A DNA stretch of 16,600 nt, from the NCBI GenBank assembly GCA_002688185.1, contig NZCE01000047.1, positions 1 through 16,600 of the forward strand. The letters run 5' to 3'. The position numbers and the translations under genes were made by a program. The notes below the pieces were generated by a model. The model was not told the DNA's origin, did no database searches, and was given only the letters and a program-made list of their open reading frames with translations. This document shows, one piece after another, positions 1 to 6,973 of this stretch; position 1 is the first letter of the stretch; every line of letters starts with the position of its first letter. This DNA is from Spirochaetales bacterium. Its GTDB lineage: Bacteria > Spirochaetota > Spirochaetia > ARS1246.

Positions 1-849
1 ATAAGCCGTTATTGATTTCTCAAACGATGCTTTATACCAATCCCACCGGGAACTGTTGTGAGTGATGCTGTAGGTTTCCCGGCAACCGTTGCCGTAATCA
101 AAGACTTCGAGCTCGCCATCTAGTCCACTCATGTGAACCCGACCGCCCTCGCAATTAACTGAAAAATCAAATAGGGGAAACCCAAAGTCGAGGGACCACG
201 ATCCGAGCAGGGTCCCGCACGCTCCGTTCTCAAATCCCAGGGCTGCCACGATGTCCGCCGCGGCCCCCGGGCCGTGACTGTGAATGTGTCTGCCGGCAGA
301 TGCACTTACCTGTTCAATAGGACCGACAAAGAAATGCATCAAATCTATGACATGGCTCCAGCAGGCGTAGTTTGTAGATGCAGTGACATTGAGAACGGCA
401 CCGAAGGATCGCGTACGAATAATACGATGTGCCCGTTGTGACTGCTCGAAGAACCGATAGTTAAATATCATCGCCGTCTCGCAGTTCGCGGCCGACACCT
501 CCGTCATCAGTTCCCGAGCAATAAAAAAATCATCCTCGCTTACGTGATCCTGACCTGCCTCCGCGACCAGTGGCTTTTCTAAAAACAGTCGCTGCGGCTT
601 GTGGCGGCACATTTTTCTTAGTATTTCCGCCCTTGCGGTTTCACTGGTGAGTACGAAGATAAGATCGGGGGTGTGCTCCATGGCGGCTTCTATTGAGTCA
701 TATACGGTTCCCCCAAATAATCGGGAGCATTCTGATGCCCGAGACCTGGTTCGGTTATAATACAAAAGCTGTATATCTTCCTGTGCGGCTAAGACCGGCA
801 AATAGTTAGCCCGTGCTACGCTGCCGGTTCCGATAACTAATGCCTTCAT
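1..849 (-). CDS. Gfo/Idh/MocA-family oxidoreductase (3' end beyond window)
   Basis: Translating the minus strand from ATG at 849 gives 283 residues with no stop up to the window edge, so the N-terminus is complete and the C-terminus is missing. The first residues, MKALVIGTGSVARANYLP, form a Rossmann dinucleotide-binding loop (G7-T-G-S-V-A12). Residues 90-94 (LEKPL) are the conserved EKP motif with the family's catalytic lysine, and N130-Y-R-F follows as in relatives. H166, D169 and H172 lie where the family's active-site Asp/His segment normally falls. A purine-rich AAGGGGG lies just upstream of the ATG. The family uses NAD(P) to oxidise or reduce sugar and cyclitol hydroxyls; the exact substrate cannot be read here. 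The gene is divergent from the IolD-like gene across a 267-bp spacer. The family assignment is firm, the function generic. Confidence 0.88.
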   Translation of the reverse strand, partial: MKALVIGTGSVARANYLPVLAAQEDIQLLYYNRTRSRASECSRLFGGTVYDSIEAAMEHTPDLIFVLTSETARAEILRKMCRHKPQRLFLEKPLVAEAGQDHVSEDDFFIARELMTEVSAANCETAMIFNYRFFEQSQRAHRIIRTRSFGAVLNVTASTNYACWSHVIDLMHFFVGPIEQVSASAGRHIHSHGPGAAADIVAALGFENGACGTLLGSWSLDFGFPLFDFSVNCEGGRVHMSGLDGELEVFDYGNGCRETYSITHNSSRWDWYKASFEKSITAY

Positions 850-930
850 TTTATCCCCCTTTAGCGTCACCGATTATCCAGTATTGCCGCATGATCCGAT
901 TTCTTGCGCTTTGCATCAATAGCATTGCAG

Positions 931-946
931 TTTAGTAATTTCTAAA
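931..946. promoter_or_regulatory. imperfect 16-bp palindrome, possible operator
   Basis: TTTAGTAATTTCTAAA reads the same on both strands except for one inner pair (14 of 16 positions symmetric). It sits in the divergent spacer about 80 bp upstream of the minus-strand oxidoreductase start, where an operator or promoter could be. AT-rich palindromes of this size can occur by chance, so this is only a candidate. Confidence 0.2.
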
Positions 947-963
947 TACCGCGTATCTTTTTA

Positions 964-1077
964 GGAGTGCGTCGAAGCTTGCAGTTTTCACTAACTCGTG
1001 GATCTTAAGCGCCTGAAGTCCACTAGAAGCGGCTTTTTCCGCTTTTCCAGGCAAAAATGCAAGCTTCGACGCACTCC
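964..1077. repeat. 114-bp structured element with 20-bp perfect terminal inverted repeats (MITE-like)
   Basis: The left arm at 964-983 (GGAGTGCGTCGAAGCTTGCA) is the exact reverse complement of the right arm at 1058-1077. After one mismatch, pairing resumes for four more bases inward (985-988 with 1053-1056). The interior holds two smaller hairpins: 998-1002 with 1019-1023, extended by CTT/AAG around a bulge, and 1027-1032 with 1039-1044 around a six-base loop. TATCTT occurs on both sides (954-959 and 1079-1084), a possible target duplication although it is not symmetric about the arms. There is no open reading frame inside. It lies about 30 bp before the ribosome-binding site of the IolD-like gene, so it could also act as a transcribed structured leader. 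A short non-autonomous insertion element is the preferred reading. Confidence 0.6.
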
Positions 1078-1116
1078 ATATCTTCTAGAGCACAAGGCAG
1101 ACAATTGGAGGCATAA

Positions 1117-2997
1117 ATGAACCGATATGGCGATGTTCACGAACGGGCGCGTGCAATTGCAGAACACCATTCGCTTCCCGCGGCTTTGGCTGAGGGGAGC
1201 CTTTCACAGTTTCAGGACGTGTCAGTGTCTGAAGCCCTTGTCCTTGGCCTCCTGAATCAGGGAGTACGCAAATACATTGGAATCCTAGGCCACGGGAATA
1301 CCGATATCGCCAACATTATATCAATCTATGAGCACCACGGACTTGCAAGACTTTATCAAGTGCGGCACGAAGTGGAGGCGGCCCATTGCGCAAGCGTCCT
1401 CAGATGGCAGTATGGAGAGACCAGCGCGGTCATTGCTTCAATTGGCCCGGGAGCTCTGCACGCTTTCGCCGGTTCTCTGGTATCAGCCTCAAACGGATTG
1501 GGCGTATACCATATCTATGGGGATATAACGACTCACGATGAAGGCCCAAATATGCAGCAGCTCCCAAAGCCGCGCCAGGGCGCGTTTCTTAGAATGGTGG
1601 AAACTATGGGATCAGGCTACCAAGTTCATACACCGGAGTCGGTCTTTTCGGCGCTCCGGCTTGGCGCGGCATCAGTCTTTTCACTGTCCGGACAGGAACC
1701 CTTTTTCTTTCTTATGCCGATGAATGTGCAACCTGTGCTGATTCAACGATGCAATCTCGCCGAAATCCCTGATTTGCCGGTTCTTCCCCCTACCGTATCT
1801 TTTGATTCCCGTGTATTCGACAGGGCGATTGCATTGGCGCGCGACTCGGAGAGAATCACCATAAAAATCGGCGGCGGGGCGGAAAAATGCGGCTCGGAGA
1901 TCGAGGAGTTGGCCGACCTTATTGATGCGGTGATTGTGAGCGGAGCAAAGATGAGCGGTGTAATAGCCTACGACTCAGCTCGGTTTATGAGCGTCGGCGG
2001 TTCAAAAGGCTCAATATGCGGCAATTACGCAATGGAACAGGCAGATTTGGTAGTCGCCATCGGGGCGCGAGGCGTATGCCAATGGGACAGTTCCGGAACT
2101 GCCTGGAAGCGAGCAAAGACAATCATAAATATCAACAGCAATTTGACGGACGCCGGACACTACAACCGAAGTGTCATGTTGCTTGGCGATGCAAAGCAAA
2201 ATCTGCGGATATGGATCACCCATTTGAAAGATGCAGGTTTTGCGCCGTCCGAAAGTGCCTCAGATTGGCTACGAGAAAATATAGCTAAGAAAGGAGAATG
2301 GCAGCGCTATAAGCAGAAACGCTATGAATACCCGGTATTATACGACCGAGTGTGGGGGCACGAGGTTCTCACCCAGCCCGCGGCGATAAAGATCGCCTTC
2401 GATTTTGCCAAAGAAAAAAACGCTGCCCGATACTTTGATGCCGGGGACGTGCAAGCCAACGGTTTTCAAGTGGTCGAGGATAAAGAGGAAGGTTTGACAT
2501 ATAGCGATACCGGCTCATCATATATGGGATTTGCGGTCAGCGCGCTGCTCGCCGGCGCTCTTGCGAATGTGCCGGTTTATGGGTTTGCCTTTACCGGTGA
2601 CGGCAGCTTTACCATGAATCCGCAGATCCTTTTTGACGGAATCGAGCATGGCGTAAAGGGATGTATCGTGCTTTTTGACAATCGGCGAATGGGCGCCATT
2701 ACCGGCCTGCAGAATGCTCAGTATCATTCGGCTTATAAAACATCAGACACCGTGGAGATCGACTATCCGGCCCTAGCTCGGGCGGTAAAAGGTGTCAATG
2801 GGATCTCGGGAGGGACAACGCCCGGGGAACTGTTGACGGCTCTCAAAAATGCGTACGCATATGACGGCTTGAGTTTGATTCACATTCCCGTGTATGCGGG
2901 TGAGGATGAGCTGGGTGGGCTCGGCGCTTTTGGGGCATGGAACGTCGGTAACTGGTGTGAAGCCGTCCAGGCGGAACATCATCGTATCGGTCTGTAA
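1117..2997 (+). CDS. IolD-like thiamine-diphosphate enzyme (acetolactate synthase superfamily)
   Basis: A 626-residue protein starting at ATG 1117 with GGAGG at 1107-1111. Length and domain order match ThDP enzymes: N-terminal PYR domain (about residues 35-210), central domain (about 230-370) and C-terminal PP domain (about 420-595). The N-terminal ILGHGNTDIAN (55-65) resembles the FGHGN segment of IolD, and RHEVEAAH (83-90) carries the acidic residue (E85 or E87) expected to activate the cofactor. GDG at 494-496 followed by DN at 521-522 is the ThDP/Mg binding motif. The C-terminal AWNVGNWCE is close to the WWNVG ending of IolD. IolD opens the ring of 3D-(3,5/4)-trihydroxycyclohexane-1,2-dione in myo-inositol catabolism. 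By family, this protein hydrolyses or cleaves a 1,2-diketone or 2-keto acid. It is 13 bp ahead of a second oxidoreductase gene, forming one unit. No other clear iol genes confirm inositol as substrate, so no symbol is given. Confidence 0.85.
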   Translation: MNRYGDVHERARAIAEHHSLPAALAEGSLSQFQDVSVSEALVLGLLNQGVRKYIGILGHGNTDIANIISIYEHHGLARLYQVRHEVEAAHCASVLRWQYGETSAVIASIGPGALHAFAGSLVSASNGLGVYHIYGDITTHDEGPNMQQLPKPRQGAFLRMVETMGSGYQVHTPESVFSALRLGAASVFSLSGQEPFFFLMPMNVQPVLIQRCNLAEIPDLPVLPPTVSFDSRVFDRAIALARDSERITIKIGGGAEKCGSEIEELADLIDAVIVSGAKMSGVIAYDSARFMSVGGSKGSICGNYAMEQADLVVAIGARGVCQWDSSGTAWKRAKTIININSNLTDAGHYNRSVMLLGDAKQNLRIWITHLKDAGFAPSESASDWLRENIAKKGEWQRYKQKRYEYPVLYDRVWGHEVLTQPAAIKIAFDFAKEKNAARYFDAGDVQANGFQVVEDKEEGLTYSDTGSSYMGFAVSALLAGALANVPVYGFAFTGDGSFTMNPQILFDGIEHGVKGCIVLFDNRRMGAITGLQNAQYHSAYKTSDTVEIDYPALARAVKGVNGISGGTTPGELLTALKNAYAYDGLSLIHIPVYAGEDELGGLGAFGAWNVGNWCEAVQAEHHRIGL

Positions 2998-3010
2998 AGT
3001 GAGGGCGAAA

Positions 3011-4195
3011 ATGAAAATGGAGAAGGCAAGAGTCGGAATCGCCGGTTTGGGATTGGCGGCGAGATCTCACCTCAAAGGCTACCTGAGCCACAAAGATGCT
3101 GAAGTTGTTGCCGTATGCGATATCGATGCACGCAGAGCCGAAGCGTTTGCTGAAGAACATGGTATACCCAAAGCGTACGTCTCTTTCGACAACATGCTTG
3201 CGGACTCAAGGATCAACGTCGTGGACATCGCAACTCCCACTCATCTCCACTGCTCCATGACTGCCAGGGCTGCGGCAGCCGGCAAACACGTGCACTGTGA
3301 AAAGCCTTTTTGCCGTTATGCCGGCGAGGGGTTGGATGTACGCCGGATCGCCGCGGAAAACAACGTAAAGGTCATGGTAGGGGAGACCTACGTATTCTTG
3401 AGCTCTCATCAAAAGGCGAGAGAGCTACTCGAGGCGGGAGAAATCGGGCGCCCGTTGCAGATGCGGCAGCGGCACGGAGCATGGCTCGAAAAAAAACGAC
3501 TTGGAGCAGGCGACCTCTCTATTGATCGCAGCTGGCGGGTCGATCCGGTGCACTCGGGAGGCGGGGAGTTTCCGTGGATCTTCGATCACGCCGTTCATTT
3601 TTTCGCCACGGCTGAATATCTGATGCTCGATACACCTGTTCGGCAGGTATACGCCGTAACTGCGGATAACAATGCTTTGCGTAAGCGACGGGGAGCCGCT
3701 CATGATCCATACCAATCCGCCGAGATGGATATACCGATCATCACGTGGCGCCACGAGGATCCAGCTTGCCAGGGTGTATGGATGAGAGCGGAGAGACTGA
3801 ACGGCAAGTATGATCATATGCTTGGATTCAGCACCATGATAGCAGGCGAATACGGCACCATAGAGGTTTTAGGTGAAGGCGGCGGAAACTTAAGCTGGCA
3901 AGGCGAGGATACCCATCTCATTCTTCATAGGGAAAACGGGAACACGCTGACGTTTCGTTTTGATGAGGGGGGCGATGATGTTTGGAAATCGAATATCTCT
4001 TATTATAGTACCGGTCACATTCGCCAGATTCACCATTTCCTCGACTGTTTAATCGACAATCAAGAAACTCGCTATCCTTGTGAAAAAGGCGTCCAAGCGG
4101 TCAGGTGCACCCTCGCCGTAATCCTTTCAGCCCGAGAGAATCGCCCCGTATGTGTAAACGAAATCCCGGATGACTTTAGAGCCTATTCGTCGTAG
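3011..4195 (+). CDS. Gfo/Idh/MocA-family oxidoreductase
   Basis: A 394-residue protein. The reading frame is open further upstream (to 2894), but that would overlap the IolD-like gene. ATG 3011 with GAGGG at 3001-3005 sits directly before the Rossmann fold (RVGIAGLGLAARSH; G12-L-G-L-A-A17) and is the best start. EKP is at 97-99. A GGGEFPWIFDHAVH segment (183-196) supplies D192, H193 and H196 near the expected active site, and the C-terminal half is the usual alpha/beta GFO domain. Members include inositol 2-dehydrogenase (IolG), scyllo-inositol dehydrogenases and glucose-fructose oxidoreductase. Pairing with an IolD-like enzyme suggests oxidation of a cyclitol or sugar acid in the same pathway. 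It is only distantly similar to the oxidoreductase at 1-849, so the two probably act on different steps. The substrate is inferred; the family is certain. Confidence 0.9.
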   Translation: MKMEKARVGIAGLGLAARSHLKGYLSHKDAEVVAVCDIDARRAEAFAEEHGIPKAYVSFDNMLADSRINVVDIATPTHLHCSMTARAAAAGKHVHCEKPFCRYAGEGLDVRRIAAENNVKVMVGETYVFLSSHQKARELLEAGEIGRPLQMRQRHGAWLEKKRLGAGDLSIDRSWRVDPVHSGGGEFPWIFDHAVHFFATAEYLMLDTPVRQVYAVTADNNALRKRRGAAHDPYQSAEMDIPIITWRHEDPACQGVWMRAERLNGKYDHMLGFSTMIAGEYGTIEVLGEGGGNLSWQGEDTHLILHRENGNTLTFRFDEGGDDVWKSNISYYSTGHIRQIHHFLDCLIDNQETRYPCEKGVQAVRCTLAVILSARENRPVCVNEIPDDFRAYSS

Positions 4196-4277
4196 TCCGT
4201 GACGGCTGCAGCCCTGCGTTCGGGATTGAATAACTTCTAGCCCTCTCCACATGTCTGCTGATGCCGGCACATGGTTG

Positions 4278-5045
4278 CTACGAGGCAAACGCTCGGCGCA
4301 GGAATGCAACGGAGGGACCGGCCTCCGATTTAAAATCCGCCCACCGACATTCAATCGAAATCATACCGTCGTAGCCGGCTTGACGAAGTAGCTCGATGAA
4401 CCGTGTGTATGGATATTGACCGCTACCGGGTGCCCCACGCGCGCTATCCGCAACATGGATATGGGCCAGCCAATCTTTGTTGTCAATCAGTGTTTCCAAC
4501 GGCTCGTCGTCTTCATCCATATGATAGAAATCGGCCAATACGCGCATGGATGGGCGATTAACCTCCCGTGCAAAAAAGGCGGCCTCAGAAACGCTATTGA
4601 TAATGTTGGATTCCTTTTTATTCAGCGGCTCAATGGCAATGGTAACGCCGCTATTATCGGCCTCATCAGCCACCAAACCCAGAAATTGAATTATCTGATC
4701 TGTCGCTTCATCGCGTGGAAAACCGTCAGGGACTCTGCGCGATCCTCCGCTACCGATAACTGCTGTTCTGGCTCCAATCCGCTTAATTCTCTCGACCGCA
4801 CGTCCGATGTAGATCTTGGCACGGTCTATATCTACCTCCGTACCGACGACCTTCAGATCACCGGGTAAAAAGAGATTAAATGCCTGGACCGGAACTGGAG
4901 ATACTTTGTATTGGGCGAGTATGGGAGAAAATGCAGCATCGTCCTGATCGGGAATGAGTGAAGTTACACCTGCTTCCAGGTAATCAAATCCGGCGGCAGA
5001 GACGGCTTCAGCCTGATCAATTGTAGTGCAACATCCAAACTGCAT
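4278..5045 (-). CDS. TIM-barrel sugar isomerase/epimerase (ketose 3-epimerase / IolI / IolE superfamily)
   Basis: A 255-residue protein. The frame is open to 5453, but ATG 5045 is preceded on the minus strand by AGAGAGG with good spacing and begins MQFGCCTTIDQAEAV, the normal first strand of this fold. Residues line up with D-tagatose/D-psicose 3-epimerases in spacing as well as identity: E139 and E145 (EPLNKKE), D172 and H175 (DFYH), H197 and R203 (HVADSAR) and E232 (IECRW). This gives the metal tetrad E139/D172/H197/E232 and the usual substrate contacts. An active metal-dependent 1,2-hydride or proton-transfer isomerase or epimerase is therefore likely. IolI and IolE belong to the same superfamily, so a role on a keto-inositol is possible beside the IolD-like gene. 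It is divergent from the aldo/keto reductase across 105 bp, and convergent with the oxidoreductase gene across 82 bp that holds at most a weak hairpin near 4250-4275. Confidence 0.88.
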   Translation of the reverse strand: MQFGCCTTIDQAEAVSAAGFDYLEAGVTSLIPDQDDAAFSPILAQYKVSPVPVQAFNLFLPGDLKVVGTEVDIDRAKIYIGRAVERIKRIGARTAVIGSGGSRRVPDGFPRDEATDQIIQFLGLVADEADNSGVTIAIEPLNKKESNIINSVSEAAFFAREVNRPSMRVLADFYHMDEDDEPLETLIDNKDWLAHIHVADSARGAPGSGQYPYTRFIELLRQAGYDGMISIECRWADFKSEAGPSVAFLRRAFAS

Positions 5046-5150
5046 TGTGACCTCTCTAACAGTCCTATACGGTACACTATTACATTGCGGGTTTCCAGAC
5101 TTGCTGACCTGCGAAATGATGGATATGGTGCATAGCTGGAGGATGCCGGT

Positions 5151-6110
5151 ATGCAGAAGCGCAATTGGGAAAGACGAACCCTCGGAAAGACGGGCCTCGA
5201 GGTAACCATTATGGGTATTGGGGGCGCCTGGCTCGGGCATTCCGGTTACGGGGAATACGACGGGGAAACGGGAGCGGCCACGGTCGTTCGCGGGCTCGAG
5301 AGCGGCATGAATTTTATCGATACCTCCGGCGCATATATCGGGGGGAAGAGTGAGGAGTTTATCGGCGTTGCTTTGAAGGAGTGGTTCTCCCGCGGCAACC
5401 GGCGGGAGGACCTTATCATCTGTACAAAAACCGGCACTCGTGTTCGGCCTCATGATTACTCCTACGATTTCACCATGGCGAGTGTCGAGACAAGCCTCAA
5501 GGCCCTCGGCATCGATTACTTCGACATTCTACTCGTCCATGATCCTGAATCTCTCGATCCCGTGTTTGCTCCCCAAGGAGCCCTCTCCGCGCTAAAGAGG
5601 CTCAAGGAGGACGGCACGATCGGCGCAATTGGACTTGGCTGCAGAAGCCATGAACACCATAGAAAGTGCATTGAAACCGGAGAGTTTGAAGTGTCATTGA
5701 CGTTCAGGGATTACAACTTGATTGAGCAATCCGCTCTCACCGAGGTAATCGAGCCTGCGATTGAAAACGGGGTAGGGATCATAAACGCATCCATTATGGT
5801 GCGCGGCTTTTTGGGTGGTGCCGATCCAAGTGGAGATTTGAGAACACGGTCAGGGCCTCACGGCAAGACGGAGGAGGAATTAATTGCCAAGGCCCAGCAG
5901 TTGTGGGAATGGTGCCGTGAGAGAAATGTGGACTTGGGCACTCTGAATCTGCAATACTGCCTTAGAGACTCGAGAATTGCCTCAACGGTCCTCGGGTTTT
6001 CCCGACCTGCACGGGTAGAACAGAATGTGAAAGCTTTTTTTGAACCGATTTCCGACGACATCTGGACCGAGCTCTATCGAGATTTTGCCCTAGACTCCAC
6101 GCACCGGTAG
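5151..6110 (+). CDS. aldo/keto reductase (aldose dehydrogenase-like)
   Basis: A 319-residue protein. ATG 5151 has GGAGG at 5138-5142. The opening RRTLGKTGLEVTIMGIGG is the classic AKR start. The catalytic tetrad is complete: D57 (FIDTS), Y62 (AYIGGKSEE), K93 (CTKTG) and H130 (LLVHDPE). The family uses NADP(H) on aldehydes, ketones or sugar hemiacetals. The HDPE form of the histidine motif is seen in sugar 1-dehydrogenases such as L-fucose / D-threo-aldose dehydrogenases, which make aldonolactones. The adjacent convergent gene encodes a lactonase-like amidohydrolase, which fits an aldose-to-lactone-to-acid sequence (inference). The last 37 bases overlap the 3' end of that gene on the opposite strand. 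A redox role on another carbonyl cannot be excluded. Confidence 0.9.
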   Translation: MQKRNWERRTLGKTGLEVTIMGIGGAWLGHSGYGEYDGETGAATVVRGLESGMNFIDTSGAYIGGKSEEFIGVALKEWFSRGNRREDLIICTKTGTRVRPHDYSYDFTMASVETSLKALGIDYFDILLVHDPESLDPVFAPQGALSALKRLKEDGTIGAIGLGCRSHEHHRKCIETGEFEVSLTFRDYNLIEQSALTEVIEPAIENGVGIINASIMVRGFLGGADPSGDLRTRSGPHGKTEEELIAKAQQLWEWCRERNVDLGTLNLQYCLRDSRIASTVLGFSRPARVEQNVKAFFEPISDDIWTELYRDFALDSTHR

Positions 6111-6937
6111 CAATCCAAGGCGTTTTTGCGAAACACTTTATCGGCTTCCGTCTCACCCAGCCCTAGGAAATACTCGCGGGGTATTGCAAAAACCGTGGAG
6201 TAATCTCCGGCTGTGCGACATACCGGCCAGTTGCTCCCGTAGGACAGCCGGTCTATTCCGAAGGAGTCCACAAGGGCATCTATCGTTGGTCTGTAGAACG
6301 ATCTGTCGACGGGCGCCGGGCGCGTAACAGACGCCTCGACAAGTCCAGAGACTTTGCAGTAAATTCCGTCACGTTTTCCGCAGGCGATAATTCCGTCGAT
6401 CCACCGTTGATCGGGTTTATTGCCGTCAATTTTTACGTGGGCAACGTGATCAAGCATGATATGGAGATCGGGAACGGCATCTGCAATGCTCGCCACGGTG
6501 GCAAGCTCATCGGGCTGTGCTAACAGGTCTATTGAGAGCCTTCTAGATGCAAGCTCTCTGAGGGCGCCGATTAGCTTTGGCCTCATCTCAGGACGTAATT
6601 CGTCTCGTCTCAGTCGGATGCCGCGAAAGATAGGATTGGATGAAAACCCCTCGATGCGGTCACTAAAACCATCGGCGAACAGCTCTACATTACCAACAAA
6701 ACCGACTATGACAGGATTTGACTCCGCCAGATCGAGTATCCACCGGTTGTCCTCGAGCCACACGCTTGCCTCAACCACAACGGTTCCCGTTACCCCATGG
6801 GGGCTCGAAACCTCTAGAAAATCCTTTGGATAGGTCGGCCTGTAGAGTATTTCGTTGTCTGCCGGCGGCCATGGTACCCCTTCAGAGCGGGTGGGGTCAA
6901 AAAAGTGGGTATGTGTGTCGATGATATTCTTACTCAT
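6074..6937 (-). CDS. amidohydrolase-2 family hydrolase, lactonase-like (COG3618 type)
   Basis: A 287-residue protein starting at ATG 6937 with AAGGAG (minus strand, 6944-6949). It begins MSKNIIDTHTHFFDP, giving the D7-x-H9-x-H11 metal-binding signature of the amidohydrolase superfamily. LDHVAH (162-167), YCKVSGL (193-199) and YGSNWPV (233-239) are the other landmarks of the group containing L-fucono-1,5-lactonase, 4-sulfomuconolactone hydrolase and dicarboxylate lactonases. The last motif has Asn at 236, where fuconolactonases typically have a catalytic Asp (GSDWPV). It follows the aminotransferase gene after 36 bp, so the two are probably cotranscribed. It probably opens a sugar-acid lactone, perhaps the product of the convergent aldo/keto reductase. 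Substrate is unproven. Confidence 0.86.
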   Translation of the reverse strand: MSKNIIDTHTHFFDPTRSEGVPWPPADNEILYRPTYPKDFLEVSSPHGVTGTVVVEASVWLEDNRWILDLAESNPVIVGFVGNVELFADGFSDRIEGFSSNPIFRGIRLRRDELRPEMRPKLIGALRELASRRLSIDLLAQPDELATVASIADAVPDLHIMLDHVAHVKIDGNKPDQRWIDGIIACGKRDGIYCKVSGLVEASVTRPAPVDRSFYRPTIDALVDSFGIDRLSYGSNWPVCRTAGDYSTVFAIPREYFLGLGETEADKVFRKNALDCYRCVESRAKSR

Positions 6938-6973
6938 AATTTTCTCCTTATCGATGGGTACGGGAAGGCTTAA

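Noticed and set aside
2894..3010. Extended N-terminus for the second oxidoreductase
   Set aside because: It would overlap the IolD-like gene by more than 100 bp. ATG 3011 has a GAGGG site and begins right at the Rossmann fold.
4196..4277. Terminator between the convergent oxidoreductase and epimerase genes
   Set aside because: Only short palindromes (such as GGCTGCAGCC) and a bulged weak stem near 4250-4275 are present, with no T-tract, so it was not called.
5046..5453. Extended 391-residue form of the epimerase
   Set aside because: The added 136 residues run antisense through the aldo/keto reductase gene and its promoter. ATG 5045 has its own ribosome-binding site and starts at the first barrel strand.
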